From positions 1,467,398 to 1,531,397 of the forward strand of contig CM030931.1 of the NCBI GenBank assembly GCA_018136815.1: 64,000 bases of DNA, given 5' to 3'. Positions 10,345 through 20,458 of this stretch are shown piece after piece. A program made the position numbers and the translations under genes. The DNA is from Isochrysis galbana (lineage: Eukaryota; Haptophyta; Isochrysidales; Isochrysidaceae). Under the pieces are notes generated by a model. That model saw only the letters and a program-made list of their open reading frames with translations, ran no database searches and was not told the origin of the DNA. Each line of letters begins with the position of its first letter. Position 1 is the first letter of the stretch.

Positions 10345-10490
10345 AGGGGGAGTCCGTCCCCGCGCCCGAGAGGGTCGGTTCCCCCCTTCTCGCCCGCCGG
10401 GGTCCTCAGAATATCCATATCGGCCGAAGGCCCACCTCAGTGGCCTTCCTCCCCCCCCCCTTTGGTATCCCCCGAGAGTCACTGCCCCGA
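10345..10490 (+). repeat. Dispersed repeat R_B, copy 1
   Basis: Matches 21575-21718 in the same orientation. Shared blocks include GTTGCGG, TAGGGGGAGTCCGTCCCC, GAGAGGGTCGGT and CGCCCGCCGGGGTCCTC, then a CGGCCGAAG block and a poly-C run. Both copies lie next to a LINE 5' module. Function unknown. Confidence 0.6.
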
Positions 10491-10619
10491 GGCCGCGGGG
10501 GGAGATCCCCCTCGTTTCTCCGTGCGGCCCTTAGCCCCCCCTTCCTTATTTCTTACCCACTCAAACTCCAAACACTCGACGACAAAGCAAGCGAGCTTCC
10601 TCAATCGTCATCCAAAGCA

Positions 10620-11240
10620 CTTGCCGCACAGGCCGTGACATGTGCAGGCGAGCACCACCAAAGGCCTGCCGCCGGGTGTGGTTGAGACGTACACCCTGAT
10701 CTTACTTCGAGATTGGTGTTGTGGGTATGGTTTGCCGTCGCAGACGGTGCGGGCGAGCACCCCCAACAGACTGTCACCGAGTGTGATTGAGGTGCATGCC
10801 TGTTCGCCACCCGCGCGTGCCCCTTCCACGCCCGCCGCGTTTCGCCCCTCACACTTGCAAAGTACATCGAGAGAATGGTGCTGTGGGTACGGACGGAGAG
10901 CACGCGCCTCGGCACCCACAACACCATTTGCCGTCGCAGACGGTGCGGGCGAGCATCACCCCCGACTGTCACCGAGTGTGATTGAGGTTCGCCACCCGCG
11001 CGTGCCCCTTCACGCCCGCCACGCTTCGCCCCTCACACTTGCAAGGTACACAGAGAGAATGGTGCTGTGGGTATGGAGAGCGGATGCCTCGGTACCCACA
11101 GCATCATTTGCCGTCGCAGACGGTGCGGGCAAGCGCGATCGACCGCCTACCGCCGGGCGTGGTTGAGGCTCGTGCCTCTTGAAGCCTGCTGTGCGCTTCG
11201 CCTGTCACACCTGCAAGGCGTAGAAAGAGAATGATGCTGC
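10620..11240. repeat. Hairpin-bearing tandem repeat, about 180-196 bp units
   Basis: About three and a half units, recognised by GCCGTCGCAGACGGTGCGGG near 10732, 10928 and 11108. Two units contain a long inverted repeat, AATGGTGCTGTGGGTA pairing with a complementary arm 17-25 bases on (10874-10928 and 11058-11108). Arm substitutions between units largely preserve pairing. The array ends about 60 bases before the PPC-domain gene and could be part of its promoter or a satellite. Confidence 0.7.
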
Positions 11241-11302
11241 CGCTCAAGCCAATCGGCGGTACTTTATTTATTTACCCCTCGCAGCTCCCTGCGGCTTGTC
11301 GG

Positions 11303-11833
11303 ATGTGGCCACCGGCGACGGTGCTGCTGTTGCTCGCATGCTCGGTCCCTCTGATCCTCGGCGCACACCCCTCGGCCAAGGCGGTAAGGCGGCGGGCCTT
11401 GCGCGCAGGGGTGCACACCTCTCCCATCGTGGGCCATGCGCTGCGTCTGCGGTGCGGCGACGACTTCGTCACCACGCTGACCTCGTACTGCAAGCGACAC
11501 AACCTGAGCGCAACATCGATCGTGTCGTGTGTAGGCTCATTTAGCGCTCTGCGATTGCGGCTCGCTGGTGCCAATGAATTCTTGGAGCTGCATGAGCCCC
11601 TCGAGATTGTCTCCTTGGTGGGCACAGTGTCTCAGGCTGGCGAGTCCTTCCATCTCCATGCCTCAGTCTCTCGCGCAGATGGCTCCGTGGTGGGCGGGCA
11701 CATCAAGGGTGCGGCGACAATCGCCACGACCGCCGAGCTCGTATTGTCCGAAATGCCTGATATCACCTTTACGAGAGAACCAGATCCATCCACCGGATAC
11801 GCTGAGCTCGTCGTCCGAAGTGGGTTCAAGTAA
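11303..11833 (+). CDS. PPC/DUF296-domain protein with N-terminal signal sequence
   Basis: From ATG 11303 the product is 176 aa. It starts with a clear hydrophobic signal segment (MWPPATVLLLLACSVPLILG) and an Arg/Ala-rich stretch. Then comes a full PPC (PCC, DUF296) domain at about residues 40-175: HALRLRCGDDFVTTLTSYC, IVSCVGSFSALRLRLAG, LEIVSLVGTVSQAGESFHLH, RADGSVVGGHIKGA, TTAELVLSEM. The histidines of FHLH and GGH are the conserved metal-site region. PPC domains occur in plant AT-hook nuclear proteins and in stand-alone bacterial proteins; no AT-hook is present here. The signal suggests secretion or a bipartite plastid route. An in-frame ATG at 11231 would bury the signal, so 11303 is preferred. 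Confidence 0.8.
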   Translation: MWPPATVLLLLACSVPLILGAHPSAKAVRRRALRAGVHTSPIVGHALRLRCGDDFVTTLTSYCKRHNLSATSIVSCVGSFSALRLRLAGANEFLELHEPLEIVSLVGTVSQAGESFHLHASVSRADGSVVGGHIKGAATIATTAELVLSEMPDITFTREPDPSTGYAELVVRSGFK

Positions 11834-13230
11834 TCCAGTCCAAAGCGCTAGAAGGAGGCTCGTCGTGTTTGATTGTTGGCAGAATTTTGTCCATTTGGTC
11901 ATTGAGGGCATCGTGACAGCATATTTTCCATCATTTGTGTGTCAGCGTGTTTCTTATACTTACACGCCAACGATGTGGTCTAGCCACGCGCGTGCGCGTC
12001 CGCGCATATACCTACACCTACGCGCGCGTGCGCACACGACGAGCAGACTGCGAGCAGAGCGGCCCAAGAAACAAGAAAAGACTGAAACTTCAGGTTCGGT
12101 TTTTTCTCCGCTCCCCCCCCCCTCCCCCCTGGGATCCCGAGACTTTTATTTTCTCCCCTTCCCCCCCCCCAAAGAGGGCGTGGAGGGTTCATTTCTTCTA
12201 CAACGCGGCCATTTCCAAATAGGAAATAGGAAATAGGGCGGTCAAACAAGGGCCCTTTGGAGTACTAATATTGCGGGGGGGGGGCGGCATTTTTTTAGCG
12301 TGAGCGGAAAGCCCCGGCGAAAGCTGGTCGGGCGGTCTTCCGGCCTTTTCAGAATCCTTGTCCGAAAAGACGGTACGAAGTCCCGTCTGACACCCCCCCC
12401 CCCCCCCCCCGCACGGCCCGCACACGCTCTGGCGGCTCACACGAGCCGAACTAGTGTCGAGTCGATCGCTACCGGAGGGCTCTGAGCCACTCCGTCGCGA
12501 GCGGCACCGGCGGCTAGCGCGGCGCTTTGGCCCTCCTCCCCGCCGGGAGTCGGGTGAATGAAATTCTGGACCCCGACCCCATTTGGGTGTTTGGACTGGG
12601 GACGAACGGCGAACGAACGAAGGGCGGTGGGGCGGCGAGGCGCGAGGCGCTCCTAGCGGCCCTAGAGTGATGGATAGTAAGAGATTGTTAGACCTACAAA
12701 GAACTCTTCCCTCAGGGAGGCGGCCTAGGCTGCTTGAGTGCAGCGACGCAGTGAACGATGACGGACAACGAACCTGAGAACAACAGGATACACCGACTCA
12801 CGAACTCACGAACACACCAGAGCATCATTCATCCAAACCAAGCAAATTATCAAGCAACCGCGACCCCAAATCACCGATAACCCAAACACGTCGCGAGAGA
12901 CGGAGAGAGAGAGAGCGATAGAGAGAGAGACTCCGCAGCGACGGCCGGAGCGTGTCTCACTTGTAACTTCCCCCCCTGCAGGCCACCCGGGGACCTGAAG
13001 AGGGGCCGCAGGCGCGCGCCATGGGCCCCCGCCGCAGGGAAGAGAGGAGGAAAAGGAAAGAGGGAGGGGAGGGAGGGGGGAGCGGCAGCTCTCCCCTCCG
13101 GCAGATACGTGTCGTCTCGCCCCGTTTGGGTAAGAGAAGACGGGGGCGCCAGAGCCAGGAGAGAAGGGCCGCGGCTCGCCGCGGCCACTCGCTCTAGCGA
13201 GGGAGATTAGCGCTTCTGGACTCCTATCTC
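11834..13230. other. Intergenic, low complexity, no supported gene
   Basis: Contains a CG/CA-rich stretch (11990-12040), poly-C runs near 12120, 12165 and 12395, an inverted AGGGCGGTCAAACA end motif at 12235-12248 preceded by a triple GGAAATA-type repeat, and a GA-rich tract at 12895-12935. Open frames are short and compositional. Confidence 0.45.
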
Positions 13231-13339
13231 ACGAGTGCCCCCCCCCCCCTGCGTTGTTTTACCCGAAAGGGGTTTTCCCCCAGCGTGGACTCGAGGAGAG
13301 GACGCGCTGGGGTGCGCGGGGTCGGTGCATGCACTGGGG

Positions 13340-13490
13340 GGAGGACAAATATCGAGGGGAGGGGGCAGTGCCCCCACCCCCCGGTATCACTCGGACACCT
13401 GGCCTGTCAGGCATGGCGGGATTCCGGGACGGAAAAGTTATGTCCAATTAGCTAGTGGGGTTGGCTAGGATATAACATTGATTATTATTA
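13340..13490 (+). repeat. SINE-like 3' end, family S, copy 1
   Basis: Shares GACAAATATCGAGGGGAGGG and CGGTATCACTCG with 55430-55590. With both 39510-39640 and 55500-55590 it shares CATGGCGGGATTCCGGGAC, GTCCAATTAGCTAGTGGGGT and the AT-rich end AACATT(A)TTTATTATT. The common 3' end in three places suggests a retroposon tail; here the 5' portion differs. Confidence 0.6.
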
Positions 13491-14303
13491 TATCTCCCTC
13501 TCCCTCTCTCTCGCTCCCCCTCTCGCTCCCCCTCTCCCCCTCTCCCCTGCGCTCCCGCCACCCGCCACAGAGCCACTTGCGAAAAGCCCCCCCCCCCGCT
13601 TTTATTTAACGTAAAACAAGGCCATGGCTTTATGTATTAAGTGTACGTCGAATATTTTTTTGGAAAAGTCGGTGGGGAAAGTGCCTTGGAACGTGCCTAT
13701 ACTGTAGGTAGGGCAATTATACTATTATAATCATAGATGGGCTGCCACTGCGCCCCCAAACTTGCAGCCCACCTGCAGAATGGGCCCAAACTTGTCACGC
13801 ATTCCAGCGGCCCCTCAAACTTTCAAAAAAAAATGTAAAAGTATTGACCTGGCCCTAGGGGTTGTGTCGGCCTGGGCTTGCTGTAGTTGATTGAAGTCTT
13901 GCAGCTGGTGCTTTCTAGTACCCAGATAGGCGAATGGATGTTGTTTCCCACTTCTTGACACTGTCGATGCCATGGTGCACTTTGCGCCCGTTCCGTGGTA
14001 TTATGATCTCCGGCTGAGGCTCGTTGGCAGGGGAGGAGGGGAGCAACACGCGCTCCATGATCCTATCTTTATTAAAGATACTTTTCCTTCCTTCAGGTAA
14101 TGAAATGTGAGATAAGGCAGCGAGCCATCATGACCAGGGGATCCCTATGAAGGCATTCGGTCCGCACGCGATGGGAGGCGGCAGCTGTCGAGGGACGCTG
14201 GTAGATTGGTGCGGCAACTCACAACACGTTGAGGTCCGCTTGCCACTTTTCCCTGCACGTGCTCCTCCCTTTCTTCACCAAAGTTTGAGGGGCCGCTGGT
14301 CGT
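13491..14303. other. Intergenic with weak repeats
   Basis: A CT-rich tract lies at 13495-13555. Three imperfect copies of a GCCCCcAAACTTgCA motif lie at 13750-13830, and an AT-richer stretch at 13610-13740. A partial duplicate of the helicase gene's 3' end (the cacgtgctcctccctt block) lies at about 14235-14275, just beyond its stop. No gene supported. Confidence 0.4.
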
Positions 14304-16721
14304 TTACCAACGACCACCTGCACGTGCTCCTCCCTTGCTGCCACCAAAGCCGCCCCCCTTGCCACTTTTCCCTCCGTAAGACGAGCCCCCCCAACCGCCA
14401 CCACCACGGCCTCCGCCCTTGCCACCCCAACCGCCGCCCTTGCCCCACGAGTCGCCATTCTTGCCACCACCTTTGCCGCCCTGAAAGCCCTTGCCCCATC
14501 CTCCTCCCTTTCCGGATCCTTTACCACCGCCAGCGCTCTCGGGAGGAACGGAAAGCTCGGGGAGCTCATCCACGACCGTGAGCCACTTGTTGGAGCCCAG
14601 CACAGGCTCAATCGATTCATCGAATAGAGACTGCAGGCAGCGGGCAGGCGGAAGTGAGGAGGGAGCATGATGGGTGGGGCGATGCCCCGAATGGACGCGT
14701 GGAACCACATGCTATGATCTAGGGATGCGCTGTTTCCGTGGGCCACACACCTGCTTCACGTCAAACACGGCTCCGTGGCCATCGGCGGTCAAGCGGAGAT
14801 TGCGCACGTTGTCCGTCCCATCGGTGGCGCCAGCCGGCAAGATCTTGCGCAGGGCGCCCCAGACAAACGACGGGTTGTTGACCTCCGAGCGCATGGTGGC
14901 GCGCATGGTGACGAAGCCGTCCATGGATGTCAGCAGCGAGCGGGATGGCGGGACGTCAGTCGTATCAGTTGCCAGAGCCAGCGCCGCAGCGACCGCCTCG
15001 ATTGCATCGCCATCCTTGGCCTTGAGGAGCTTCTCGGCAGCCGAATGGAAGAGGGCGGACGCGGACGATGGGATCGCGGCTGCATCGGAGCTCGCGGTGT
15101 CGCCCGCGGTGAGTACGAGCGTCTTGGGGTTGGGCGGCTGAAGCCATTCAAACTTGTTGCGAGTGAAGCGCTCGATCTGTTCCACCGCCGCCCGGTCGCG
15201 GGGCCCATATAGCGTGACGCAGATACCCTTGCGCCCTGCACGGCCCGTGCGGCCTGAGCGGTGCACGTAAGTTTCCTCGTCAGGCCTCGTCGAGCGCTGG
15301 CGCATGGGCGGCTTGGCGCACAACACGAGATCGACGATCATGTCCAGTCCACGCGCGGCGACGTCGGTAGCTATGAGCACGCGGAACTTGCCTGTGCGGA
15401 AAGCAGCCATGGTCTTCTCGCGCACAGCTTGCGGGATATCCCCGTGTAGGCACTTGGCCTCGTAGCGCAGTGCCTCTGAGTTGGTCAAGTCGTCGCACTC
15501 TGCCTTTGTCTCGCAGAAGACAATGACACGGCCTGAAGAGCTAGTATACATCGCAATCACATCGTTGATGGTGGAGGAGCGCATCGCCATGGGGCCAGGC
15601 GACGGGATGGCGAGATGGCGCACATCGGAGCTCGCCTTTTTCGAGTCATCGCCAACAAGATCAACAAGCTGCGGGTCAGGCCGCATGTACTTTGGCGCCT
15701 CCTGGCGCACCCACGGCGGCAACGTCGCGGAAAAGAGACACGTTTGGCGTTTAGGGGCCGTGCATTTGCCAAGGATCTCCGACATGTCGTCGGCGAAGCC
15801 CATGTCGAGCATCTGGTCCGCCTCGTCCAGTGTGGCAACGCGCACGTCGTCCAACTCGAGCGCACCCCGAGTGGCTAGGTCCTTGACGCGCCCCGGCGTA
15901 CCGACAAGGATGTCTACGCCGCGCCGGAGCTCAGAGCACTGCTGACCAATGGGCGCGCCACCGTACACGCACGTGCATACCAGCGTCGGAGCTACTGCGG
16001 CAAACTCGCGCCCCACCTGCTGAGCAAGCTCACGCGTGGGCGCTAGCACCAACGCGAGCGGCCGGAGAGGCCGAGGCAGCGAGCGGTCCGCTTTCTTCAG
16101 GTCAAGGATGCGCTCTATGGTAGGAAGGGCGAAGGCAAGTGTCTTGCCCATCCCCGTATGCGCACGGCCGATAATGTCATTGCCATCGAAGATGAGGTCG
16201 AATGTTGCCACCTGGATGGCAAAGAGGGACTTCACCCCGCGGTTCTCGAGGGCTTCAATTGTCTGACTACTGAGCCTGAAGTTTCTCAAGGCACCGGGGT
16301 CCCTGGCATCACCAATCTCCTTGGTCTCATCAGCCGTCACGTCCGCCTCGCCATCAGCCTCTCCGGCGTCCATGTCCGATTCGGCATAATCGCTGTCGTC
16401 AGCGCAGTCGCGCTCGTGGATCTCGTGAAGCGACTGCGGCTCATCACAGACCTGCTGCGGCTGCGCGCGCTTGTTGCCGGTCTCGTTCGAGTCGGCAAGC
16501 TTGCGTTTGCCCTTACTTCTCTCCTCGGCCGGCTTCGACCCCTTGCTCGCCGGTTTGGCCAGCTTGCCGGCCACCTTTGCGAGCTCCTCGGCCGGCTTGC
16601 GCTTCTTGGCACCCTTTGCAATCGTGGGCTTGAGCTTTGTGGGGGCCTTGTCGGACGCGGGCTTCTTCTTGATCATCTTGCCGGCCGAGGTGCCACCGTT
16701 GGAGTCGGGCCGCAGCACCAT
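14304..16721 (-). CDS. DDX21-type nucleolar DEAD-box RNA helicase
   Basis: Two exons, complement(join(14304..14630,14751..16721)), 765 aa, phase-0 intron of 120 bases. A Lys/Ala-rich N-terminus and an acidic linker precede the helicase core: AHTGMGKT (motif I), PTRELAQQV (Ia), TPGRV (Ib), LDEADQML (II), SATLP (III), VIVFCETKAE (IV), ATDVAARGLD (V) and HRSGRTGRAG (VI). A GUCT domain follows (FEWLQPP to RSLLTSMDGFVTM), then a Gly/Lys-rich tail in exon 2 (GGGKGSGKGGG and similar). DEAD core plus GUCT plus a basic Gly-rich tail is the layout of DDX21/DDX50 and plant RH7, which act in rRNA processing in the nucleolus. The ATG at 16721 is chosen because the frame upstream is only (CT)n translated as Ser-Leu repeats. 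Confidence 0.9.
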
Positions 16722-16885
16722 CGTCGAGTACGGGGGCCGTTGGGACAGAGAAAGAGAAGGGAGAGAGGGAGGCCAGTGGCTGGCTCGCTCCCTCGGGGTG
16801 GGGAGGGGGGGGAGAGCAGCCGACGTCGCCGGAGGGAATGGAGAGAAGAGGAGAGAGAGAGTGGGGCGGAGGGGGCACGAGGAGG

Positions 16886-16991
<106 letters not shown>

Positions 16992-17408
16992 AAGAGAGGG
17001 AGGGAGAGGCAGACGGAAGGGGAGGAGAGGAGGGGAGGGGGGGGACGGGGCGATGCATCCATCCGCCCTCGACCCCCGTCCCTCTCCCCTTCCCCCCTTC
17101 CCCTTCCCCTTCCCCTTCCCCCCCCCCTCCCCCCCCCCCCTCGCCTCCCCCTTCTTCTTCCCCCTTGCTATGGGTCCTCGTCGCAGGTCGGCGGGCGGCC
17201 GGGCTGGCACTCTTTCGTTTTTTTGGAAACTGAAGATTCGCCACTACTTTTAGATGGGACGCTAGGACCCCCTCTTCTAAACGGGTGGATGCAGCCCTAG
17301 CAGCCGCCACGCCCATCGCCGCCGCCGCGCCGCCGCCCGCGCGCATCGCGTCGTAGTCGGCCGTGCGGGGCGCCGACAACAACGCTAAGCTTACCCGGCC
17401 GAACGGAA

Positions 17409-17534
17409 GAACTAAGGTTATACTTGGTTGCGATGGAGCGCGCCGGCGCGGCTCTCCCCTCTCCCCCTCACCCTCACCGGCCACCGGCCCCACGCCACCC
17501 CCAGCCCCCATGGATGGACCAGTCGCTGGCAGAA
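17409..17534 (+). mobile_element. LINE 5' end, truncated by a second LINE 5' end
   Basis: Begins with the hairpin AACTAAG-GTTATA-CTTGGTT (17410-17429), then GCGATGGAGCGCGCC with ATG at 17433. After about 100 bases the sequence switches to another LINE 5' end at 17535. No downstream domains remain. Confidence 0.6.
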
Positions 17535-17916
17535 CTATCAGTAAACTGATAGGGTCATGGAGCGCGTGCCGCCTCCCGCCCTCGCTGCCGCGGCCCTCGC
17601 CGCGATGGACGAAGCTTTCATGGACACGCCGCTGTCGCCGAAGCGACCGCGCCAGGACGACCCCCCCAGCCAGGTGGGCAGAGGAGCCGGCTCGCCACGC
17701 CCGCGCATCACCGTGAACACCACGAACAAGGCCGCCACGACGGACAGAGATACCCAGGAAAACAACCTGACTCTCGCCCCACGACTTTCTCACATAACTC
17801 GACTGAAGACTGAAATCAAAAACCCAAACACTCCGGTACTCCGGTCAGACGACGACGGACGACGATCAGAAGACGATCTGTCGGCGATCCCGTCTGGAAG
17901 GGGAATCGCACCATAA
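17533..17916 (+). mobile_element. LINE 5' end with ORF1 start (truncated)
   Basis: Starts with a perfect 8-bp stem and 2-base loop, CTATCAGT-AA-ACTGATAG (17535-17552), then GGTC and ATG at 17557. The frame (MERVPPPALAAAALAAMDEA and on, 119 aa) contains SPKRPRQDDPP, resembling LAKRPRPPAEA in copy 4 at 49.4 kb. The C-terminal half does not resemble the CCCH/EN part of copy 1, so the element is cut or rearranged after about 40 codons. Confidence 0.6.
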
Positions 17917-18690
17917 CGGAAACGAGGGGCAATCCTGCCGCACAGGATTCCAAGAGACCTATCGAATAAGACGAAAGAAGTGCGGTGTGCCTAAGGGGGA
18001 GATGCGAAGAGATTGCAAATTAAACCTGATTGCAATCAGTGAAGTAGATAGAGAAGCGCGGGGAAGATAGCGAATTAAACCTATTTGCGAGGCGCCTAGG
18101 ATGAAGAAAGGTGGGGAAACTTCCCTTCTCTTCGAGAGAAAGAGAGAGGGCGCTCTACAACCCAAGATCCTATGCGTCCAAGCGAAGCTTTTGACCGAGA
18201 ACGAGAACGAGAGAATTATAACGATAATACCGAACGACGAAGAGAAGCCTAACGAGTGTCGATTCGCGAATGCGACATTTTTCTTACCCGGCCGAACGGC
18301 GCCGAACGGGAACGGGACCTTCACCTTCATGCTCACAGAAGCCGGATCATGCCAGTCCACCCTCCAAGGTGTGGGTGCGGCTATTGTTTAATATTAAAAT
18401 GGGGTGGGTGGGCGTGACAAAAACACTGATAGCTGACACTGAGTCCAGGTTGCACCTTCACAGAAGCTGCATGGCGCAAAGCGAAAAGTGTGGGTGCGGC
18501 TATTCTTAAATACAAAATGAGGAGTGGGCGTAAAAAAAAGCACTGGGTACGTCCGGGCATGCGCCTCGGAGAAGTCCGAAGTCCCTGAACTGATAGGTGG
18601 CGAGTTGCCGGATTTACCCTCCACAACGTAGGGGTGCTCCTATAGTTTTAAACCAAAATGGGGAGGAGGGGGTGAACAAAAACTGGATCT
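17917..18690. repeat. Intergenic with three degenerate GTGGGTGCGGCTAT units
   Basis: Three imperfect units near 18371, 18490 and 18627 share gtGTGGGTGCGGCTATtgTTTAA, AAAATGGGG-GGGTGGGCGTGA and AAAAACACTGG-like blocks, separated by 120-140 bases. A distant relative may lie at 48180-48360 (common AGGTTGCACCcTCTC). No gene supported. Confidence 0.4.
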
Positions 18691-18819
18691 CAGGTTGCAC
18701 CGTCTCGGGGGTCGCATTCCAGTGGTAAAGCACGGCAGTACATCAGGTGTACATCCAATGAACAATGAACTACGATCCTATGCCATAAGCGGCAACCGTG
18801 CTACTTTCCTAGCGAATGC

Positions 18820-19937
18820 TCACAGCATTCGTAGAATGGACTCTTCCACGTCGCCCTCATTCGTAGAAGCAGGGGCGGCTGCCGGCTGCTCCCGCGATGC
18901 GGATGCCATGCAGGTAGTGTCGGGCGTCCCCGTTCTCTTGACTCCGTTGAGCACACCACCCATGCTCTCTTCTTGCAGAGGCACCTCGCCATCTCCATCG
19001 CGTGGAGGCGTTACGGCCTCATTACTGCTCGCGTCATCCCCACCTTGCTCATACTGCTCAAGGGCAACTTCCAGCTTGCCAATGCGGGTCTTGGTCCAGT
19101 TAAGCGTTGACAACATCTTCCGGTGAGTCTACGAAGTGCCAGGAAACCCATGTTCATCATGGTATGTGAACACCTGGGTGAGAGCAGTAGTCTTCAAGCA
19201 GAAAGGGCGCCGGAGCTCTTGGGCGTGAGAGGCTCGTGAGCGAAGTATGCTTGTGACACGAGAAGAGACTGCGAGCAGGGGCGGGCTTGTGCTCCATTTG
19301 CTTACCTCCTCCAGCATCTCGTTCCTAGCAGTCTTCACTTCCAGCCCTACCGAGATCAGATCGTGGAATTCGCGTCGCAACCGCTTTTGGCGAGCAGATC
19401 CTAGATCGAAACTCCTTTCAAGGGTCTGGATGCGAGCGGAGAGCAATAATAGTATGGATCGGAGCGTCTCACCGGGAACCTCTTCGGGAGCAAGGCGGAT
19501 CACCTGCGCAAGAGAAGTGCTCGCCTCATGTCCGACATAATGGTGTCTGATCTCCCTCACACAGCTTATCGCACCTGCTGGAGACTCACCACTAACCCTA
19601 ATGCCCCGGGCTGCTGTACGGTCGCCTTCCATTCCAATTGAAGATCACTGGACTCTGGCGATGTCCTGCACACCACAATCTCATCATCTGCGCACGCGTC
19701 ACCCTTGGCAAGCAGCCCGTCAAGCAGCCGGGCGCTGAAGTCCGAGGCTGACATGTGGGCAGGACGGCTGAGTTCGGACGGTGAAAGCGAGTGGCGCCAC
19801 GCGTACCGCCCATCTGTGAGCGCCAGCTCGATTTGACCAGCATGCCGGCCATGCTGCACCACTGCAAAATACTGCTGGCCCGCGGTATGGAGCACGCGGA
19901 GATCGGCAGCGACCAGGCTGGCGCTCGTCGTCGCCAT
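18820..19937 (-). CDS. XRCC4: XRCC4 homologue, NHEJ factor
   Basis: Three exons, complement(join(18820..19128,19306..19503,19575..19937)), 289 aa, both introns phase 0. The head domain has the XRCC4 signature IELALTDGRYAWRHSLSPSE followed by FSARLLDGLLA, matching the beta-sandwich (ITLTDG..AW.G..S) and the helix after it. Exons 2-3 encode the coiled-coil stalk, including ARQKRLRREFHDLISVGLEV and MLSTLNWTKTRIGKLEVALE, the equivalent of the VLNEKKAKIR segment that binds DNA ligase IV. The tail is acidic and Ser/Glu-rich. XRCC4 scaffolds ligase IV in nuclear end joining. It is slightly shorter than the human protein (336 aa). XLF or PAXX are alternatives, but the TDG..AW motif and the stalk favour XRCC4. 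Confidence 0.8.
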
Positions 19938-20458
19938 CCGGCCGGCCCACCCGATCGACCGCCTCCCTCTCCCCGCCCCCTCCCTCCCCTCTTCCCCGCC
20001 GCTCTCCTCTCCTCTTCTCGCCGCTCTCGGCGGGGTGGGGGGGTGGGGGGGGGGCACACCCCACGATGAGGGGTAGAGTTATGTACTCTAGAGCTACTAG
20101 TACTGCGCGAGAGAGGGAAGAAACGAGGATGAAACCAGAAAGATATTGAGAATTCAAGGTGGGAAAGTGAAGAGAACCGATACAAGGAGAAAAGAAGAGG
20201 AGCGCGCGGTCCAGCGGGAAAAAAGGGGTTTGGACGGACGACTACTTTGAGAGTGAGTTGTGCGTAGAATCATTAAAAACCTCTCTTCCTTTGTCCCCGG
20301 ACGGGTGGTGAGAGGGGAGAGGGGGGGGGGGGGGGGGGGGGGGGGAGGACACAGACTGTCGGCTGCCGCTGCGCGCCCTCGCCTCGCCACGCCCACCTCC
20401 CTCTCAGCCGCCGCCACCCAGCGCCCGACGAAGCGCCCGACCAAGCCGCTCGTGTACG
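19938..20458. promoter_or_regulatory. Shared upstream region of XRCC4 and the RRM gene, with a G25 run
   Basis: The two genes start head to head 521 bases apart. Between them are C-rich sequence near the XRCC4 start, a (G)n tract near 20045, and an uninterrupted run of 25 G at 20321-20345. The arrangement suggests a bidirectional promoter; no core element was identified. Confidence 0.45.

Noticed and set aside
18695-19126. Plus-strand frame across XRCC4 exon 3
   Set aside because: Antisense to a conserved coiled-coil exon with correct splice sites; treated as a shadow.
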